A stretch of DNA of 18,761 nucleotides from Calditrichia bacterium (GCA_030634505.1 DAOWAQ010000011.1:1-18761), one strand, 5' to 3'. Counted from the first letter of the stretch, positions 7,355 through 16,290 are shown. Numbers and translations are program-made. The notes: generated by a model not told the origin, from the sequence alone.

Positions 7355-7822
7355 ATGAATAATTTAATCAAATACAAAAATATCAGTCGAATTGATTCAA
7401 AAAATACACATGGCTGGTATGTGCGTATATATTTAAACGGTGGAGTATTTGCTTCCAAGTTATTTAGCGATCGAATCTGTAATGGAAAGGACAAAGCGTT
7501 AAAGAATGCAATTTTATACCGGGATCATAATCAAATGGTTGCTGATGTAAATAAACAACCGTATAAGAAAAAAAGAAAACCAATTTTTGATAAGCTTACA
7601 AAAAACAACAAGAGTGGTATTGTAGGTGTTAATGAGGTGCATACAAAAATCAGAAATCGTCCCGTACACTACATTCAAGCTACTTGGTCAGAGGATTTTA
7701 AACCAAAATCCAAAAAGTTTTACATCACCAAATTCCGCACTCGTGAAGAAGCATTAAAGTCTGCCATTGAATTGAGAAAAAGTAAAGAAAAGGAAATACT
7801 GGAAAATTGGAATGAAAATTGA
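7355..7822 (+). CDS. Tandem bacterial AP2-like DNA-binding-type protein
   Basis: The 155 residues hold two AP2/ERF-like units. The first (about 8-57) reads ISRIDSKNTHGWYVRIYLNG, then FASKLFSDRICNGKDKALKNAILYRD. The second (about 83-142) reads NKSGIVGVNEVH, then YIQATWSEDF, SKKFYITKF and REEALKSAIELR. Each has the three-strand pattern with G-W/G-V landmarks, then a Ser/Lys-rich strand and an amphipathic helix ending in YRD or LRK. A basic linker (70-76, YKKKRKP) joins them. AP2 domains bind DNA in plants and are found in phage and bacterial homing-type nucleases. Here no nuclease domain is attached, so it may be a DNA-binding protein or an orphan of a mobile family. It is isolated: a divergent AT-rich spacer precedes it and its TGA is 4 bases from the convergent epimerase gene. 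No clear ribosome binding site precedes the ATG. Confidence 0.7.
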   Translation: MNNLIKYKNISRIDSKNTHGWYVRIYLNGGVFASKLFSDRICNGKDKALKNAILYRDHNQMVADVNKQPYKKKRKPIFDKLTKNNKSGIVGVNEVHTKIRNRPVHYIQATWSEDFKPKSKKFYITKFRTREEALKSAIELRKSKEKEILENWNEN

Positions 7823-7826
7823 TTTG

Positions 7827-8225
7827 TTAGGTTTCACACAACTCTATTAAAATACCATTCGTACTTTTGGGATGTATAAAAGCAATCTTTTTTCCTTCAG
7901 CGCCAAGCCGCGGTAATGTATCAATAAGTTGAAATCCTTTATCCTGCAATTTTTGTAATGTAACTGCTAAGTTATCAACTCTATAAGCTATATGATGGAT
8001 ACCAGTTCCTTTTTTATCAAGAAAACGGGCAATGGGAGAGTCTGGTGAAGTAGGCTGCAAGTATTCAACAATTGATTCGCCAATTTGGTAACCGATAACT
8101 TTTACTTTTTGATCGGAAACTTCCTCTTCAAATTCGGGCAGTATTTCAAATGCGTCAGAGAGAGTTTTTTTAATTTCTTGCAGATCCTGAACGGCAATAC
8201 CAATATGATCAATTTTCTTTAACAT
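7827..8225 (-). CDS. mce: Methylmalonyl-CoA epimerase
   Basis: It interconverts the (S) and (R) forms of methylmalonyl-CoA, linking propionyl-CoA metabolism to succinyl-CoA through methylmalonyl-CoA mutase. The 132 residues are the normal length of this vicinal-oxygen-chelate (glyoxalase-fold) enzyme and carry its landmarks: DHIGIAV with metal ligand His7, GIHHIAYRV with His78, and GILIELCE with Glu128, plus the RFLDKKGTGIHH stretch typical of the epimerase as against other glyoxalase-fold enzymes. It is the last gene of the dinG-hutH-guaB run, 60 bases after guaB, so it may or may not share their transcript. No mutase or carboxylase gene is in the window, so the pathway direction cannot be told. 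Confidence 0.92.
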   Translation of the reverse strand: MLKKIDHIGIAVQDLQEIKKTLSDAFEILPEFEEEVSDQKVKVIGYQIGESIVEYLQPTSPDSPIARFLDKKGTGIHHIAYRVDNLAVTLQKLQDKGFQLIDTLPRLGAEGKKIAFIHPKSTNGILIELCET

Positions 8226-8285
8226 TATCTAACCCTAAAACTTTAGCGCTATAATACTAAAACTCTTTAATGCAGTATTAATGTA

Positions 8286-9746
8286 TTATCTTCCCTGGTA
8301 GTTTGGAGCTTCTTTGGTAATGATCACATCATGTGGGTGACTTTCCTGCATGCCTGATTGTGTGATTTGAATAAACTTTGCCTTCTTCTTTAATTCAGGA
8401 ATTGTTTTACTTCCTGTATATCCCATTGCGGAACGTAATCCACCGACAAGCTGCAAAACAGAAGTACGCAGTGGACCACGATAAGGCACACGTCCTTCAA
8501 TACCTTCCGGTACAAGTTTATCAACGGAGAGACCTTCCTGAAAATACCTGTCTTTGCTACCTTTTGCCATTGCTCCGATTGATCCCATTCCACGAACAGA
8601 CTTATAGCTTCTTCCGTCAAGTAAAATTGCTTCGCCGGGACTTTCATCAGTTCCGGCAAAAAGACCGCCAATCATTACGCTGTCTGCGCCACTTGCGATT
8701 GCTTTTGCCATATCTCCGGAATATTTGATCCCACCATCAGCAATAATCGGAACATTAAATTTTGACGCTACTTTTGCTACTTCAGTTATAGCATAAATTT
8801 GAGGAACACCAACACCTGTAACCACACGTGTAGTACAAATGGAACCCGGACCAATACCAACTTTTAATCCATCTGCACCTGCTTCAATTAAATCTTTAGC
8901 TGCTGCTGCAGTTGCTATATTCCCGGCGATAAGATCGACGGATGGGTATTTTTTCTTAAATTGTTTAGTAGCATCAAGGACGCCTTTAGAATGACCATGG
9001 GCTGTATCAATTACAATAATATCAACATGAGCATCTATCAATGCTTTGGCTCTGTCAAGTCCGTTTTTTCCGGTTCCGATAGCCGCACCAACACGCAATC
9101 TTCCATGCAAATCTTTGCAGGCATTGGGAAACATTTTCTTTTTTTGAATATCTTTAACTGTAATTAAGCCTTTTAATCTTCCACTTTTGTCGATGACCAA
9201 TAGTTTCTCAATTTTATGTTGTTGAAGAATTTTTTCTGCTTTTGATAATGAAGTTCCAACCGGGGCAGTAATTAGATTATCCTTGGTCATTAATTTATCA
9301 ATAGTTTGATCAAGGTTAGTTGCAAAACGAATATCGCGATTTGTAAGAATCCCAACTAATTTGTCACCATCGATAATTGGAATACCTGAGATTTTAAAAC
9401 GATTCATCATATCCAATGCTTCAAACAATTTGTTTTTTGGACCCAGAGTTACTGGTTTTAGAATCATTCCACTTTCCGAACGTTTTACGAGATCAACTTG
9501 TTTTGCCTGATCTTCTAAGGTCATGTTTTTGTGGATGATCCCGATGCCTCCTTCACGAGCAAGTGCAATAGCCAGTTCGGCTTCGGTTACCGTGTCCATC
9601 GCAGCACTTAATAATGGGATGGGCATAGAAATATTTATAGTCAGGTTAGTAGAAACGTTCGCATCTTTGGGCAGAACATTTGATTTGGAAGGTACAAGTA
9701 ATACATCATCAAAGGTTAAAGCTTTATCTAAAATAGTATTTTTCAT
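8286..9746 (-). CDS. guaB: Inosine-5'-monophosphate dehydrogenase
   Basis: It oxidises IMP to XMP with NAD+, the rate-limiting step toward guanine nucleotides, in the cytoplasm. The ATG at 9746 gives 486 residues and the usual N-terminus (KALTFDDVLLVPS); a TTG four codons upstream (9758) has no ribosome site and is not needed. The (beta/alpha)8 barrel is interrupted by a pair of CBS domains at about 93-205 (ISGIPIIDGDKLVGILTNRD and KLLVIDKSGRLKGLITVKD), which bind regulatory nucleotides. Catalytic Cys304 lies in GSICTTRVVTG, followed by DGGIKYSGD (phosphate binding) and EGRVPYRGPL (mobile flap). All key residues are present. It starts 21 bases after hutH, with no promoter visible between them. 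Confidence 0.97.
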   Translation of the reverse strand: MKNTILDKALTFDDVLLVPSKSNVLPKDANVSTNLTINISMPIPLLSAAMDTVTEAELAIALAREGGIGIIHKNMTLEDQAKQVDLVKRSESGMILKPVTLGPKNKLFEALDMMNRFKISGIPIIDGDKLVGILTNRDIRFATNLDQTIDKLMTKDNLITAPVGTSLSKAEKILQQHKIEKLLVIDKSGRLKGLITVKDIQKKKMFPNACKDLHGRLRVGAAIGTGKNGLDRAKALIDAHVDIIVIDTAHGHSKGVLDATKQFKKKYPSVDLIAGNIATAAAAKDLIEAGADGLKVGIGPGSICTTRVVTGVGVPQIYAITEVAKVASKFNVPIIADGGIKYSGDMAKAIASGADSVMIGGLFAGTDESPGEAILLDGRSYKSVRGMGSIGAMAKGSKDRYFQEGLSVDKLVPEGIEGRVPYRGPLRTSVLQLVGGLRSAMGYTGSKTIPELKKKAKFIQITQSGMQESHPHDVIITKEAPNYQGR

Positions 9747-9767
9747 TGTATCACTCAAATTTTGCTT

Positions 9768-11336
9768 TTATACAAGGTTTCCACCAATTTTCTCGCATTC
9801 ATTTAATAACCTGTTCGAATGAATAAAATCTTTACTCATATTAATATCTTTATACATCAACCTATCTTCATCCCAAAATGGAATTCGAGTTCTCACCATT
9901 GTTAATAATGCTGCCGTTACTTTAGATGGTTTCGATGGTGCTCTCATATCGAGCGCCTGGCATGCACATAATAACTCAATCGCCAGGATCGTTTCTAGAT
10001 TTTTAGCAATTTCGGCAGTTTTTCTTGCTGCAAAAGTACCCATACTCACATGATCTTCTTTATTAGCGGAGGTTGGAATTGAATCTACACTGGCTGGATG
10101 AGCCAGTACTTTATTTTCAGAGACTAAAGATGCTGCTGTTACATGCGCCATCATAAATCCTGAATTTATTCCTCCTTCTTTAGCCAAAAATGCAGGTAAT
10201 TCACTTATTGATGTGTCCAACATGTGTTCAATTCTTCTTTCTGATATACTTGCCAGGTCAGTTAAAACAATACTTAAATAATCACTGGCATAAGCAACGG
10301 GTGCACCATGGAAATTTCCTCCGGAAAGAACTTCTCCGGTTTTAGAAAAAACCAGGGGATTATCTGTAACACCATTTGCTTCATTAATAAAAACTGACTC
10401 AATATGGGTTAAAGCATCCCGAACCGCGCCGTGTACCTGTGGAATACATCTTAAACTATAAGCATCCTGCACACGGTGACTTGATTTTTTATGAGATGCA
10501 ATAATCTGACTTTTATCAAGAATTTTTCTAATATTTTGAGCAACTTTTACCTGACCGGGATGATTTCTTATTTGCTGAATTCGCTCATCAAAAGCAGTTA
10601 AGGTACCATTCAATGCTTCAAGTGACATTGCACCTACTATATCTGCAGTTTTTAAAAGTTTCTCTGCGTGAATGATGGTCCAAAGCCCAAAAGCAGAAAT
10701 CGCCTGAGTCCCATTAATTAATGCCAATCCTTCTTTCGCTTCAAAAGTTAATGGTTTCAATCCCGCTTTTTCCAGGGCAGTTTTACCATCAACTCGCTGC
10801 CATTCATTCATTCCTGACTTTAATGTACTTTTTATTATAAAAGCGCTTCCTTCACCCATCATTACAAGCGCCATGTGTGCTAAAGGAGCTAAATCTCCAC
10901 TGGCTCCGACAGATCCTTTGCGAGGAATGACGGGTATAATGTTTCTGTTTAACATTTCAACTAGCATTTGTACAACTTCTAATCTGCAACCCGAATGACC
11001 ATTTGCCAATGATTTGATTTTTAATAGCATCATTAACCGAGCAATTTCTTTTGACATTGGTCGTCCAACCCCTGCTGCATGACTCATTATCAGGCGTTTT
11101 TGTAATTCCACAACATCTTTTGGGTTGATTAGCTTTTCAGAAAATTTACCAAATCCGGTATTAACACCATATACTACTTTTTCGTTTTTCAGAATACTTT
11201 CGATAACCTTTCGGGAATCTTCAATGATAATTTTAGTATCCTTGTTTAAAGTTATCCTCCCGGGATTTGCCAAATACTTTGAAATTTGTTTTATTGTTAA
11301 TTGTTTTGCTGAAATTGTGAGTGCATTACTATTCAT
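9768..11336 (-). CDS. hutH: Histidine ammonia-lyase
   Basis: It removes ammonia from L-histidine to give urocanate, the first step of histidine breakdown. The 522 residues include YGVNTGFG (56-63, with the catalytic tyrosine), a SHAAGVG segment, and GSVGASGDLAPLAHMALVMMGEG at about 141-163 (written here as motif landmarks), whose Ala145-Ser146-Gly147 cyclise to the MIO electrophile. SANKEDHVSMG near the C-terminus is the HAL version of the conserved E-D-H-V block and favours histidine over tyrosine or phenylalanine as substrate. AGGA lies six bases before the ATG (bases 11343-11346 on the complement). The gene starts 17 bases after dinG. No hutU, hutI or hutG is nearby, so either the rest of the pathway is elsewhere or the enzyme serves another purpose. 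Confidence 0.93.
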   Translation of the reverse strand: MNSNALTISAKQLTIKQISKYLANPGRITLNKDTKIIIEDSRKVIESILKNEKVVYGVNTGFGKFSEKLINPKDVVELQKRLIMSHAAGVGRPMSKEIARLMMLLKIKSLANGHSGCRLEVVQMLVEMLNRNIIPVIPRKGSVGASGDLAPLAHMALVMMGEGSAFIIKSTLKSGMNEWQRVDGKTALEKAGLKPLTFEAKEGLALINGTQAISAFGLWTIIHAEKLLKTADIVGAMSLEALNGTLTAFDERIQQIRNHPGQVKVAQNIRKILDKSQIIASHKKSSHRVQDAYSLRCIPQVHGAVRDALTHIESVFINEANGVTDNPLVFSKTGEVLSGGNFHGAPVAYASDYLSIVLTDLASISERRIEHMLDTSISELPAFLAKEGGINSGFMMAHVTAASLVSENKVLAHPASVDSIPTSANKEDHVSMGTFAARKTAEIAKNLETILAIELLCACQALDMRAPSKPSKVTAALLTMVRTRIPFWDEDRLMYKDINMSKDFIHSNRLLNECEKIGGNLV

Positions 11337-11353
11337 TTATTTTCCTAACTTTT

Positions 11354-14314
11354 TTAATTATTAATTGAATTTGAAAACCAGGATTCTAATTCGGAATACA
11401 TGGTTTCTTTATCTTTAAATATTTTTGCTTCAACTGGTAAAGAATTTAAAAATTGCTGTCCATATTGCATTCGGCTCAACCTATTGTCGCACACGATTAC
11501 AACCCCAAAATCATTTTTATGACGAATTAACCTACCGAAACCCTGACGGAATTTAATTATTGCTTCTGGAACAGAATATTCGAAAAATGGATTTCCTCCT
11601 GATTTTTTAATTTCTTCCATTCGGGCAGCTATTAGTGGTTCGGTTGGAACGTCAAAGGGTAGTTTTGTAATTAGTAATATTTCAAGAGCACCACCCGGAA
11701 CATCTATGCCTTCCCAAAAACTGTCAGTTCCAAATAAAACAGATTCTTTATATTCACGGAATTGATTAATTATATTAGTTCTGCTGCCACTTTTCCCCTG
11801 AGCTAATAATAATACATGTTTACCCTCAAAATGCGTTTTTAGCTGATTGTATGACGTGTTAAGCATCGAATAACTGGTAAATAATGTAAGCATTCCTGTG
11901 GGGTGATGGTCATGAATTTCTTTAATTGTATCCTGCAACTGCTCCAAAAATCTATCATTTCTTGGATCATCAAGATAATCAGGAATTCCTAATAATATTT
12001 GATTTTCCAAATCAAAAGGGGACTGTAATTTAATTGTATTTACAGGTTTATCCTTTAATAAATTTAGCCCCACACGATTCTTAAAATAAGAGAACTCATT
12101 ATCGACTGCCAATGTTGCTGAGGTAAATATTGCAGCATTCAACCTATCATATAAATTTATTTTCAATAATTCAGCGATATTTAAAGGAACTGCATTAAAT
12201 GTTACATCGATTCTTTGTTCGCGTGAAGGCATTTCCAGCCAGTAAACATGCTTAGCCTGATCTGCATTTATACAAAACTCGAATGCATTAAATAAAATTT
12301 CTAAATCTGTCTCTAAGGAAATTAGTTCTCGATGAATCTGGTCCTGAAATTCAAACGAATCAGTTTTTAAATCGGTAAATGCATCAAGCAAATCTGACAG
12401 TTTATTAATACATCCTTTTAAACTTAACCGTACTTCATCTATTATTTCCGAAATATCTTTAAAATTTTTAAAATTTTTGAAATATCTTATCTTAGTCTCA
12501 GCATTATTGTTAGAATCGTTTTTTAATTTTTCTTTGAGATTAGCATTAAGCTCAGCAAAAAATTGTTGTGATGCATTTTTTAAACCGATACTCTCCGTTT
12601 GCAAACGAATGATACGTTTTTGTATCATCCCGATGATATTTGAATCCAGGCTACTCTGTGATAAACGGTAATCCAATTGAACCAGTGTTCCTGTTTTTTT
12701 TGGCTCCTGTTCATAAAGGTTATGATAGACATTTCTAAAGCTCCACCAGTTAAATCGGATTCCCAAATATTCTGCAGCGGTTTTTTCAATATTATGTGCT
12801 TCATCAATTATTAAATTGTTGTACTCCCCCAGTATGGAATTTTCAGTCACTAAATCTGAAAAAAGAAGGGAATGATTAACAATAACAATATCTGCAGCTC
12901 GGGCGTTATTTCTCGCTTTGATCAAAAAACATTCATTGTAAAATTTGCACTGCCTGCCCGGGCAATAGTTATTTTCGGCAATTAATTTACTCCACAATCC
13001 CCAATTCTGATTAATCTGAAAACCGGCATTTTCGGCAATATCACCGGTCTGTGTTTGTTCCGCCCATGTCATCAGCGGTAATATGCGATTTCTTTCCTGG
13101 GCAGAAAGCCTTTGGTTTATATCTGTTAAAGTTGATTTCCATTTATCAAGACACAGATAGTTAGATTTACCTTTTAACAGCACCGCTTTGAATTTCCGAT
13201 CTGCTACGACAAAAACCGAGGGAATATCTTTAAAAAACAATTGTTCCTGAAGGTTTTTCGTGTTAGTACTTATTATTACACGCTCTCTGGCTTGCCTGTT
13301 TTTTACTGCCCACTCAACTGCAGGCATCAAATAAGCCATAGATTTACCGGTTCCGGTTGCTGCTTCAACTATCAAGAATTCAGAATTATTGAACGTGTGG
13401 GCAATTTGTTTACCCATCTCTTTTTGCTGCTCACGGTTTTCAAAATTTTCCAAAACTTTTGTTAGTTTACCACTAATTGTTAATGAATCTACAATTTCAT
13501 TTTCATCTATCGGTTCAATTCGAACTTCTTCATTTACCGATTCAAGTTTATAATCACCTTCACCAATAATATTGTAAAATTGATTTACAAATGAAACATC
13601 TTCAGTAATATTAGCAGTCGAAACTTTTATGTTATGTTTAATCTTATAATCAAGTATGGGCTGGAAAAAATATTTTACACGATTATTATTTTTGAACAAT
13701 AGTCGGGATATTTTTTGTAATACCTGATTGTCAGTAGCAATTGCTTTTTCAATTAAATGTAAAAAAATGAATCCGGTTGCACGAGCATCATCAGTGGCTC
13801 TATGAGCTTTTTCCAAATCTATTTTATAATGAGCTGCTACGGTGCCCAAATTCATTCTCGGAAGAAACGGAAGAAATATTCTTGAAAAAAATAATGTGTC
13901 CAGCCTTTTGTTTTTAAAATATTTAAATCTGGTACTATCATTTTCCCAATTTCTAAAATCCTCTTCTTCTACGCGTAATAAATATTCTATGAAAGCTGCA
14001 TCAAAATTAACCTGGTGTCCCAGGATTATTGAATCGTCAAGAAAATCAATTAGTTCTCCCAATTTTTTATCAATTGTGGGAGCGGATTTTACATCTTTAT
14101 CAGATATGCCGGTTAACTTTGTAATAAAATCCGGTATGGGTATTTGCGGATTTATCATTTCCTCAAATGATTCTTCTTCTTTGCCGTTAACAAATCGAAT
14201 GGCTCCAATTTCGATAATTTTATCTTTTGCAGGATCTAAACCGGTGGTTTCCAGATCCAGCACTATGAAGTCGTCTAAATTTATATCCTGTAGGATTTCT
14301 TTTGAAATTGGCAT
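11354..14314 (-). CDS. dinG: DinG-type helicase fused to DnaQ-type 3'-5' exonuclease
   Basis: The 986-residue protein joins two enzymes. Residues 14-188 are a DEDDh exonuclease of the DnaQ/PolIII-epsilon type: Asp20 and Glu22 in LDLETTG, Asp105 in HQVNFDAAF, and His171 with Asp176 in HRATDDAR, all present. Residues 290-980 are an XPD/DinG superfamily 2 helicase: Walker A GTGKS (321-325), DEAH (504-507), and late motifs FGTDSFWEGIDVPG and RQGFGRLIRH. Four cysteines (388, 451, 456, 462) match the iron-sulfur cluster of the DinG/XPD group, so both halves look active. Such proteins unwind 5'-tailed DNA, R-loops and other structures during repair; the exonuclease could trim the 3' strand. It leads the run hutH-guaB-mce. 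The spacer upstream shows inverted repeats but no clear LexA-type operator. Confidence 0.93.
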   Translation of the reverse strand: MPISKEILQDINLDDFIVLDLETTGLDPAKDKIIEIGAIRFVNGKEEESFEEMINPQIPIPDFITKLTGISDKDVKSAPTIDKKLGELIDFLDDSIILGHQVNFDAAFIEYLLRVEEEDFRNWENDSTRFKYFKNKRLDTLFFSRIFLPFLPRMNLGTVAAHYKIDLEKAHRATDDARATGFIFLHLIEKAIATDNQVLQKISRLLFKNNNRVKYFFQPILDYKIKHNIKVSTANITEDVSFVNQFYNIIGEGDYKLESVNEEVRIEPIDENEIVDSLTISGKLTKVLENFENREQQKEMGKQIAHTFNNSEFLIVEAATGTGKSMAYLMPAVEWAVKNRQARERVIISTNTKNLQEQLFFKDIPSVFVVADRKFKAVLLKGKSNYLCLDKWKSTLTDINQRLSAQERNRILPLMTWAEQTQTGDIAENAGFQINQNWGLWSKLIAENNYCPGRQCKFYNECFLIKARNNARAADIVIVNHSLLFSDLVTENSILGEYNNLIIDEAHNIEKTAAEYLGIRFNWWSFRNVYHNLYEQEPKKTGTLVQLDYRLSQSSLDSNIIGMIQKRIIRLQTESIGLKNASQQFFAELNANLKEKLKNDSNNNAETKIRYFKNFKNFKDISEIIDEVRLSLKGCINKLSDLLDAFTDLKTDSFEFQDQIHRELISLETDLEILFNAFEFCINADQAKHVYWLEMPSREQRIDVTFNAVPLNIAELLKINLYDRLNAAIFTSATLAVDNEFSYFKNRVGLNLLKDKPVNTIKLQSPFDLENQILLGIPDYLDDPRNDRFLEQLQDTIKEIHDHHPTGMLTLFTSYSMLNTSYNQLKTHFEGKHVLLLAQGKSGSRTNIINQFREYKESVLFGTDSFWEGIDVPGGALEILLITKLPFDVPTEPLIAARMEEIKKSGGNPFFEYSVPEAIIKFRQGFGRLIRHKNDFGVVIVCDNRLSRMQYGQQFLNSLPVEAKIFKDKETMYSELESWFSNSINN

Positions 14315-14442
14315 GCTTTTTATATAAGATTATAAATAAATTTAATCCATAAGATACAAAATACGAACTCTTAGAACAAGAGCTAAGAAACTAGATAAAT
14401 AATACCAATAACCAAGAAAAAGGAAAAAAAGAAGGAAAAAAG

Positions 14443-14489
14443 AAAAACAAAAAAACCAGGAGCCAGTAACAAGTTACCAGTTCCCGGTT
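14443..14489 (-). terminator. Strong intrinsic terminator of the POT transporter gene
   Basis: It lies 21 bases past the transporter stop on the minus strand. The arms AACCGGGAACTGGTAAC and GTTACTGGCTCCTGGTT (complement of 14489-14473 and 14470-14454) form a stem of about 16 pairs, with one A-C mismatch, three G-U pairs and a CUUG-type loop. A T-rich tail follows directly (TTTTTTTGTTTTT, complement of 14455-14443). This is a textbook rho-independent terminator. It also separates the transporter from dinG, so dinG must have its own promoter within 14315-14440. Confidence 0.75.
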
Positions 14490-14510
14490 ATTATTGATTA
14501 ATGATCAAAG

Positions 14511-16169
14511 CTAATGACTTCCGGTGTGATCTAACACCACTTTCCTAAGCCATTTAATCATAATAAAAATCAAGAAAGCTCCAACCATTGCTCCGACGAA
14601 ATTTATCATAAAAAAGAATACCTTATTATCAATACCGTTCCATAAACCGGACAGCACGCCGGAAAGTTTGTTTCCAAGCGCAGTGGATAAAAACCAACCA
14701 CCCATCATTAGACCAGTAATTCTTGGGGGACTTAATTTTGAAACCAGTGCCAGACCCATTGGACTTAAAAATAGCTCTCCGACAGTAATCACTCCATAAG
14801 ACGAAATCAACCACATTGGTGCACTTTTAATTTCTCCGTTATGTGAAGCAATTACAGCTAACATCATAACTACCGTAGATAGTGCCGTTACCACCATACC
14901 CCACCCAATTTTTGCCGGTGTCGATGGTTCCTTCTTGCGTTTTCTTAGAAAGGCAAAAAATAATACAACCAGCGGTGTGAAAATCACGACAAATCCCGGA
15001 TTGACAGATTGAAAAATTTCAGTTGATACCAAATTAAGGTTCTGACCCTCAGGCGGCCATTCTTCCTTTGGAAGATTGTTGAAATAGGGATGAGGGCCCA
15101 TGGTTGTAATAGCGTTACCATTGGCGTCAGACATAGGTATGCCATGAGCATCCGTTTTTACAACTTCGCGAAGAGATATATCTACTTCCTGATTAAAATA
15201 TAAAGTATTAGCAGCACCTTCGACTATTGCCGGCATCTCCCGGTCAGTATATCTTTCTGCCCAAATAGTTAATGCAGAACCATTTTGATGAAATATTGCC
15301 CAAAATATTATAACTACACCGAAAACTGCCAACAGAGCCCCAATAGGTTGTTTATCTTCTTTTGAAGCTCTAATATACAATGAAGCATAAAACCCTACTA
15401 TAGGTATGGATGCAAATAGAAAGGCATCTGTTGAATTTGCACCGAGAAACGGCTGACCAAATAATAAAGTTGGTAAGTACCATCCAATAACTCCGGCAAT
15501 AATTGTAGGAATAAATATCGTTGATAACATTTTTCCCAGAGGCATGTCTTCCGGTTGGGTTGTTTTGATGACATCAACTTCTTTTACATGTTTCTGCCCG
15601 CTAAAAAACCAGATTAATCCCAGGTACATACCAATACCTGCGGCTGCGAAAGCATATCCCCAGCCATATTGGTTGCGTAAATAAGCGGCAACAAAATTAC
15701 AAACAAAGGCGCCGATATTTATTCCCATATAGAAGATATTAAATCCGGCATCCTTATATTTTCTGTATTTATCGTTATTATATAAATTACCTACAAGTGT
15801 AGAAATGTTTGGTTTAAAAAATCCATTTCCTATGATAATTATTAGTAGTGAAATGAAAAATGATGTCTGTCCCGGAATCGCCAATCCAATATAACCGGTT
15901 CCCATCAAAGCGCCGCCAATCATAATTGCTTTACGGTAACCTAAGATTCGGTCAGCCAGCAGACCACCGATAAAAGGCGTCAGATATACTAAAGCAAGAT
16001 AAGTTCCGTAAATATCCGCAGCTTTAAAATCACTGAACCCCATACCGCCAGATGAAGAAGGATCAATCATATAAAGTGTGAAGATTCCGAGCATGAGATA
16101 ATAGCCGAAGCGTTCCCACATTTCAGTGAAAAAGAGAACAGGAAGTCCACGAGGATGATTTTTAAACAT
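14511..16169 (-). CDS. POT/PTR-family proton-dependent oligopeptide transporter
   Basis: It is an inner-membrane symporter that takes up di- and tripeptides with protons. I start it at ATG 16169: AGGAG (complement of 16175-16179) is five bases upstream, while the GTG at 16175 would sit inside that site. The 552 residues begin with the family signature EMWERFGYY (ExxERFxYY, 16-24; Glu16, Glu19 and Arg20 are the proton-coupling set). The next landmarks are FIGGLLADRILGYRKAIMIG and NIFYMGINIGAF (the second POT signature). Many hydrophobic segments follow, about 12-14 in all. An unusually polar insert (about 318-375, with ANTLYFNQEVD and PPEGQNLNL) lies between late transmembrane segments, as in Bacteroidota-type members. 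A strong terminator follows it and a near-consensus promoter lies about 220 bases upstream, so it is probably a single-gene unit with a long leader. Confidence 0.92.
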   Translation of the reverse strand: MFKNHPRGLPVLFFTEMWERFGYYLMLGIFTLYMIDPSSSGGMGFSDFKAADIYGTYLALVYLTPFIGGLLADRILGYRKAIMIGGALMGTGYIGLAIPGQTSFFISLLIIIIGNGFFKPNISTLVGNLYNNDKYRKYKDAGFNIFYMGINIGAFVCNFVAAYLRNQYGWGYAFAAAGIGMYLGLIWFFSGQKHVKEVDVIKTTQPEDMPLGKMLSTIFIPTIIAGVIGWYLPTLLFGQPFLGANSTDAFLFASIPIVGFYASLYIRASKEDKQPIGALLAVFGVVIIFWAIFHQNGSALTIWAERYTDREMPAIVEGAANTLYFNQEVDISLREVVKTDAHGIPMSDANGNAITTMGPHPYFNNLPKEEWPPEGQNLNLVSTEIFQSVNPGFVVIFTPLVVLFFAFLRKRKKEPSTPAKIGWGMVVTALSTVVMMLAVIASHNGEIKSAPMWLISSYGVITVGELFLSPMGLALVSKLSPPRITGLMMGGWFLSTALGNKLSGVLSGLWNGIDNKVFFFMINFVGAMVGAFLIFIMIKWLRKVVLDHTGSH

Positions 16170-16174
16170 AAGCA

Positions 16175-16179
16175 CTCCT
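16175..16179 (-). promoter_or_regulatory. Ribosome binding site that fixes the POT start
   Basis: AGGAG on the minus strand is followed by TGCTT and then ATG (16169). It is one of the clearest Shine-Dalgarno sites in the window. Its position rules out the GTG six bases upstream of the ATG. Confidence 0.75.
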
Positions 16180-16290
16180 AGTTTTGAATACGTTTTATTC
16201 TGGTTTAAAAATATTACTATTGGTTTAATGGATTAGTGGAGTTTTGAAGTATTGGAGTAATGGTACAATTACTTACTCTAAACTTTATCC

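Noticed and set aside
8378..8728. 116-codon ORF antisense to guaB, and a 93-codon same-strand out-of-frame ORF at 8390-8671
   Set aside because: Both lie within strongly conserved IMPDH coding sequence and have no domain-like features.
9747..9758. TTG start for guaB at 9758
   Set aside because: No ribosome site, and the ATG at 9746 gives the standard IMPDH N-terminus.
13842..14327. 161-codon ORF antisense to the DnaQ part of dinG
   Set aside because: It is a shadow of the conserved exonuclease frame; its serine-rich composition is typical of a reverse-strand artefact.
16170..16175. GTG start for the POT gene at 16175
   Set aside because: The AGGAG ribosome site would overlap it; the ATG at 16169 is correctly spaced.
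16230..16275. Tandem repeat made of ATTACTCC/ATACTTC-like words
   Set aside because: The words recur only two or three times with variation; too short and irregular to call a repeat array.
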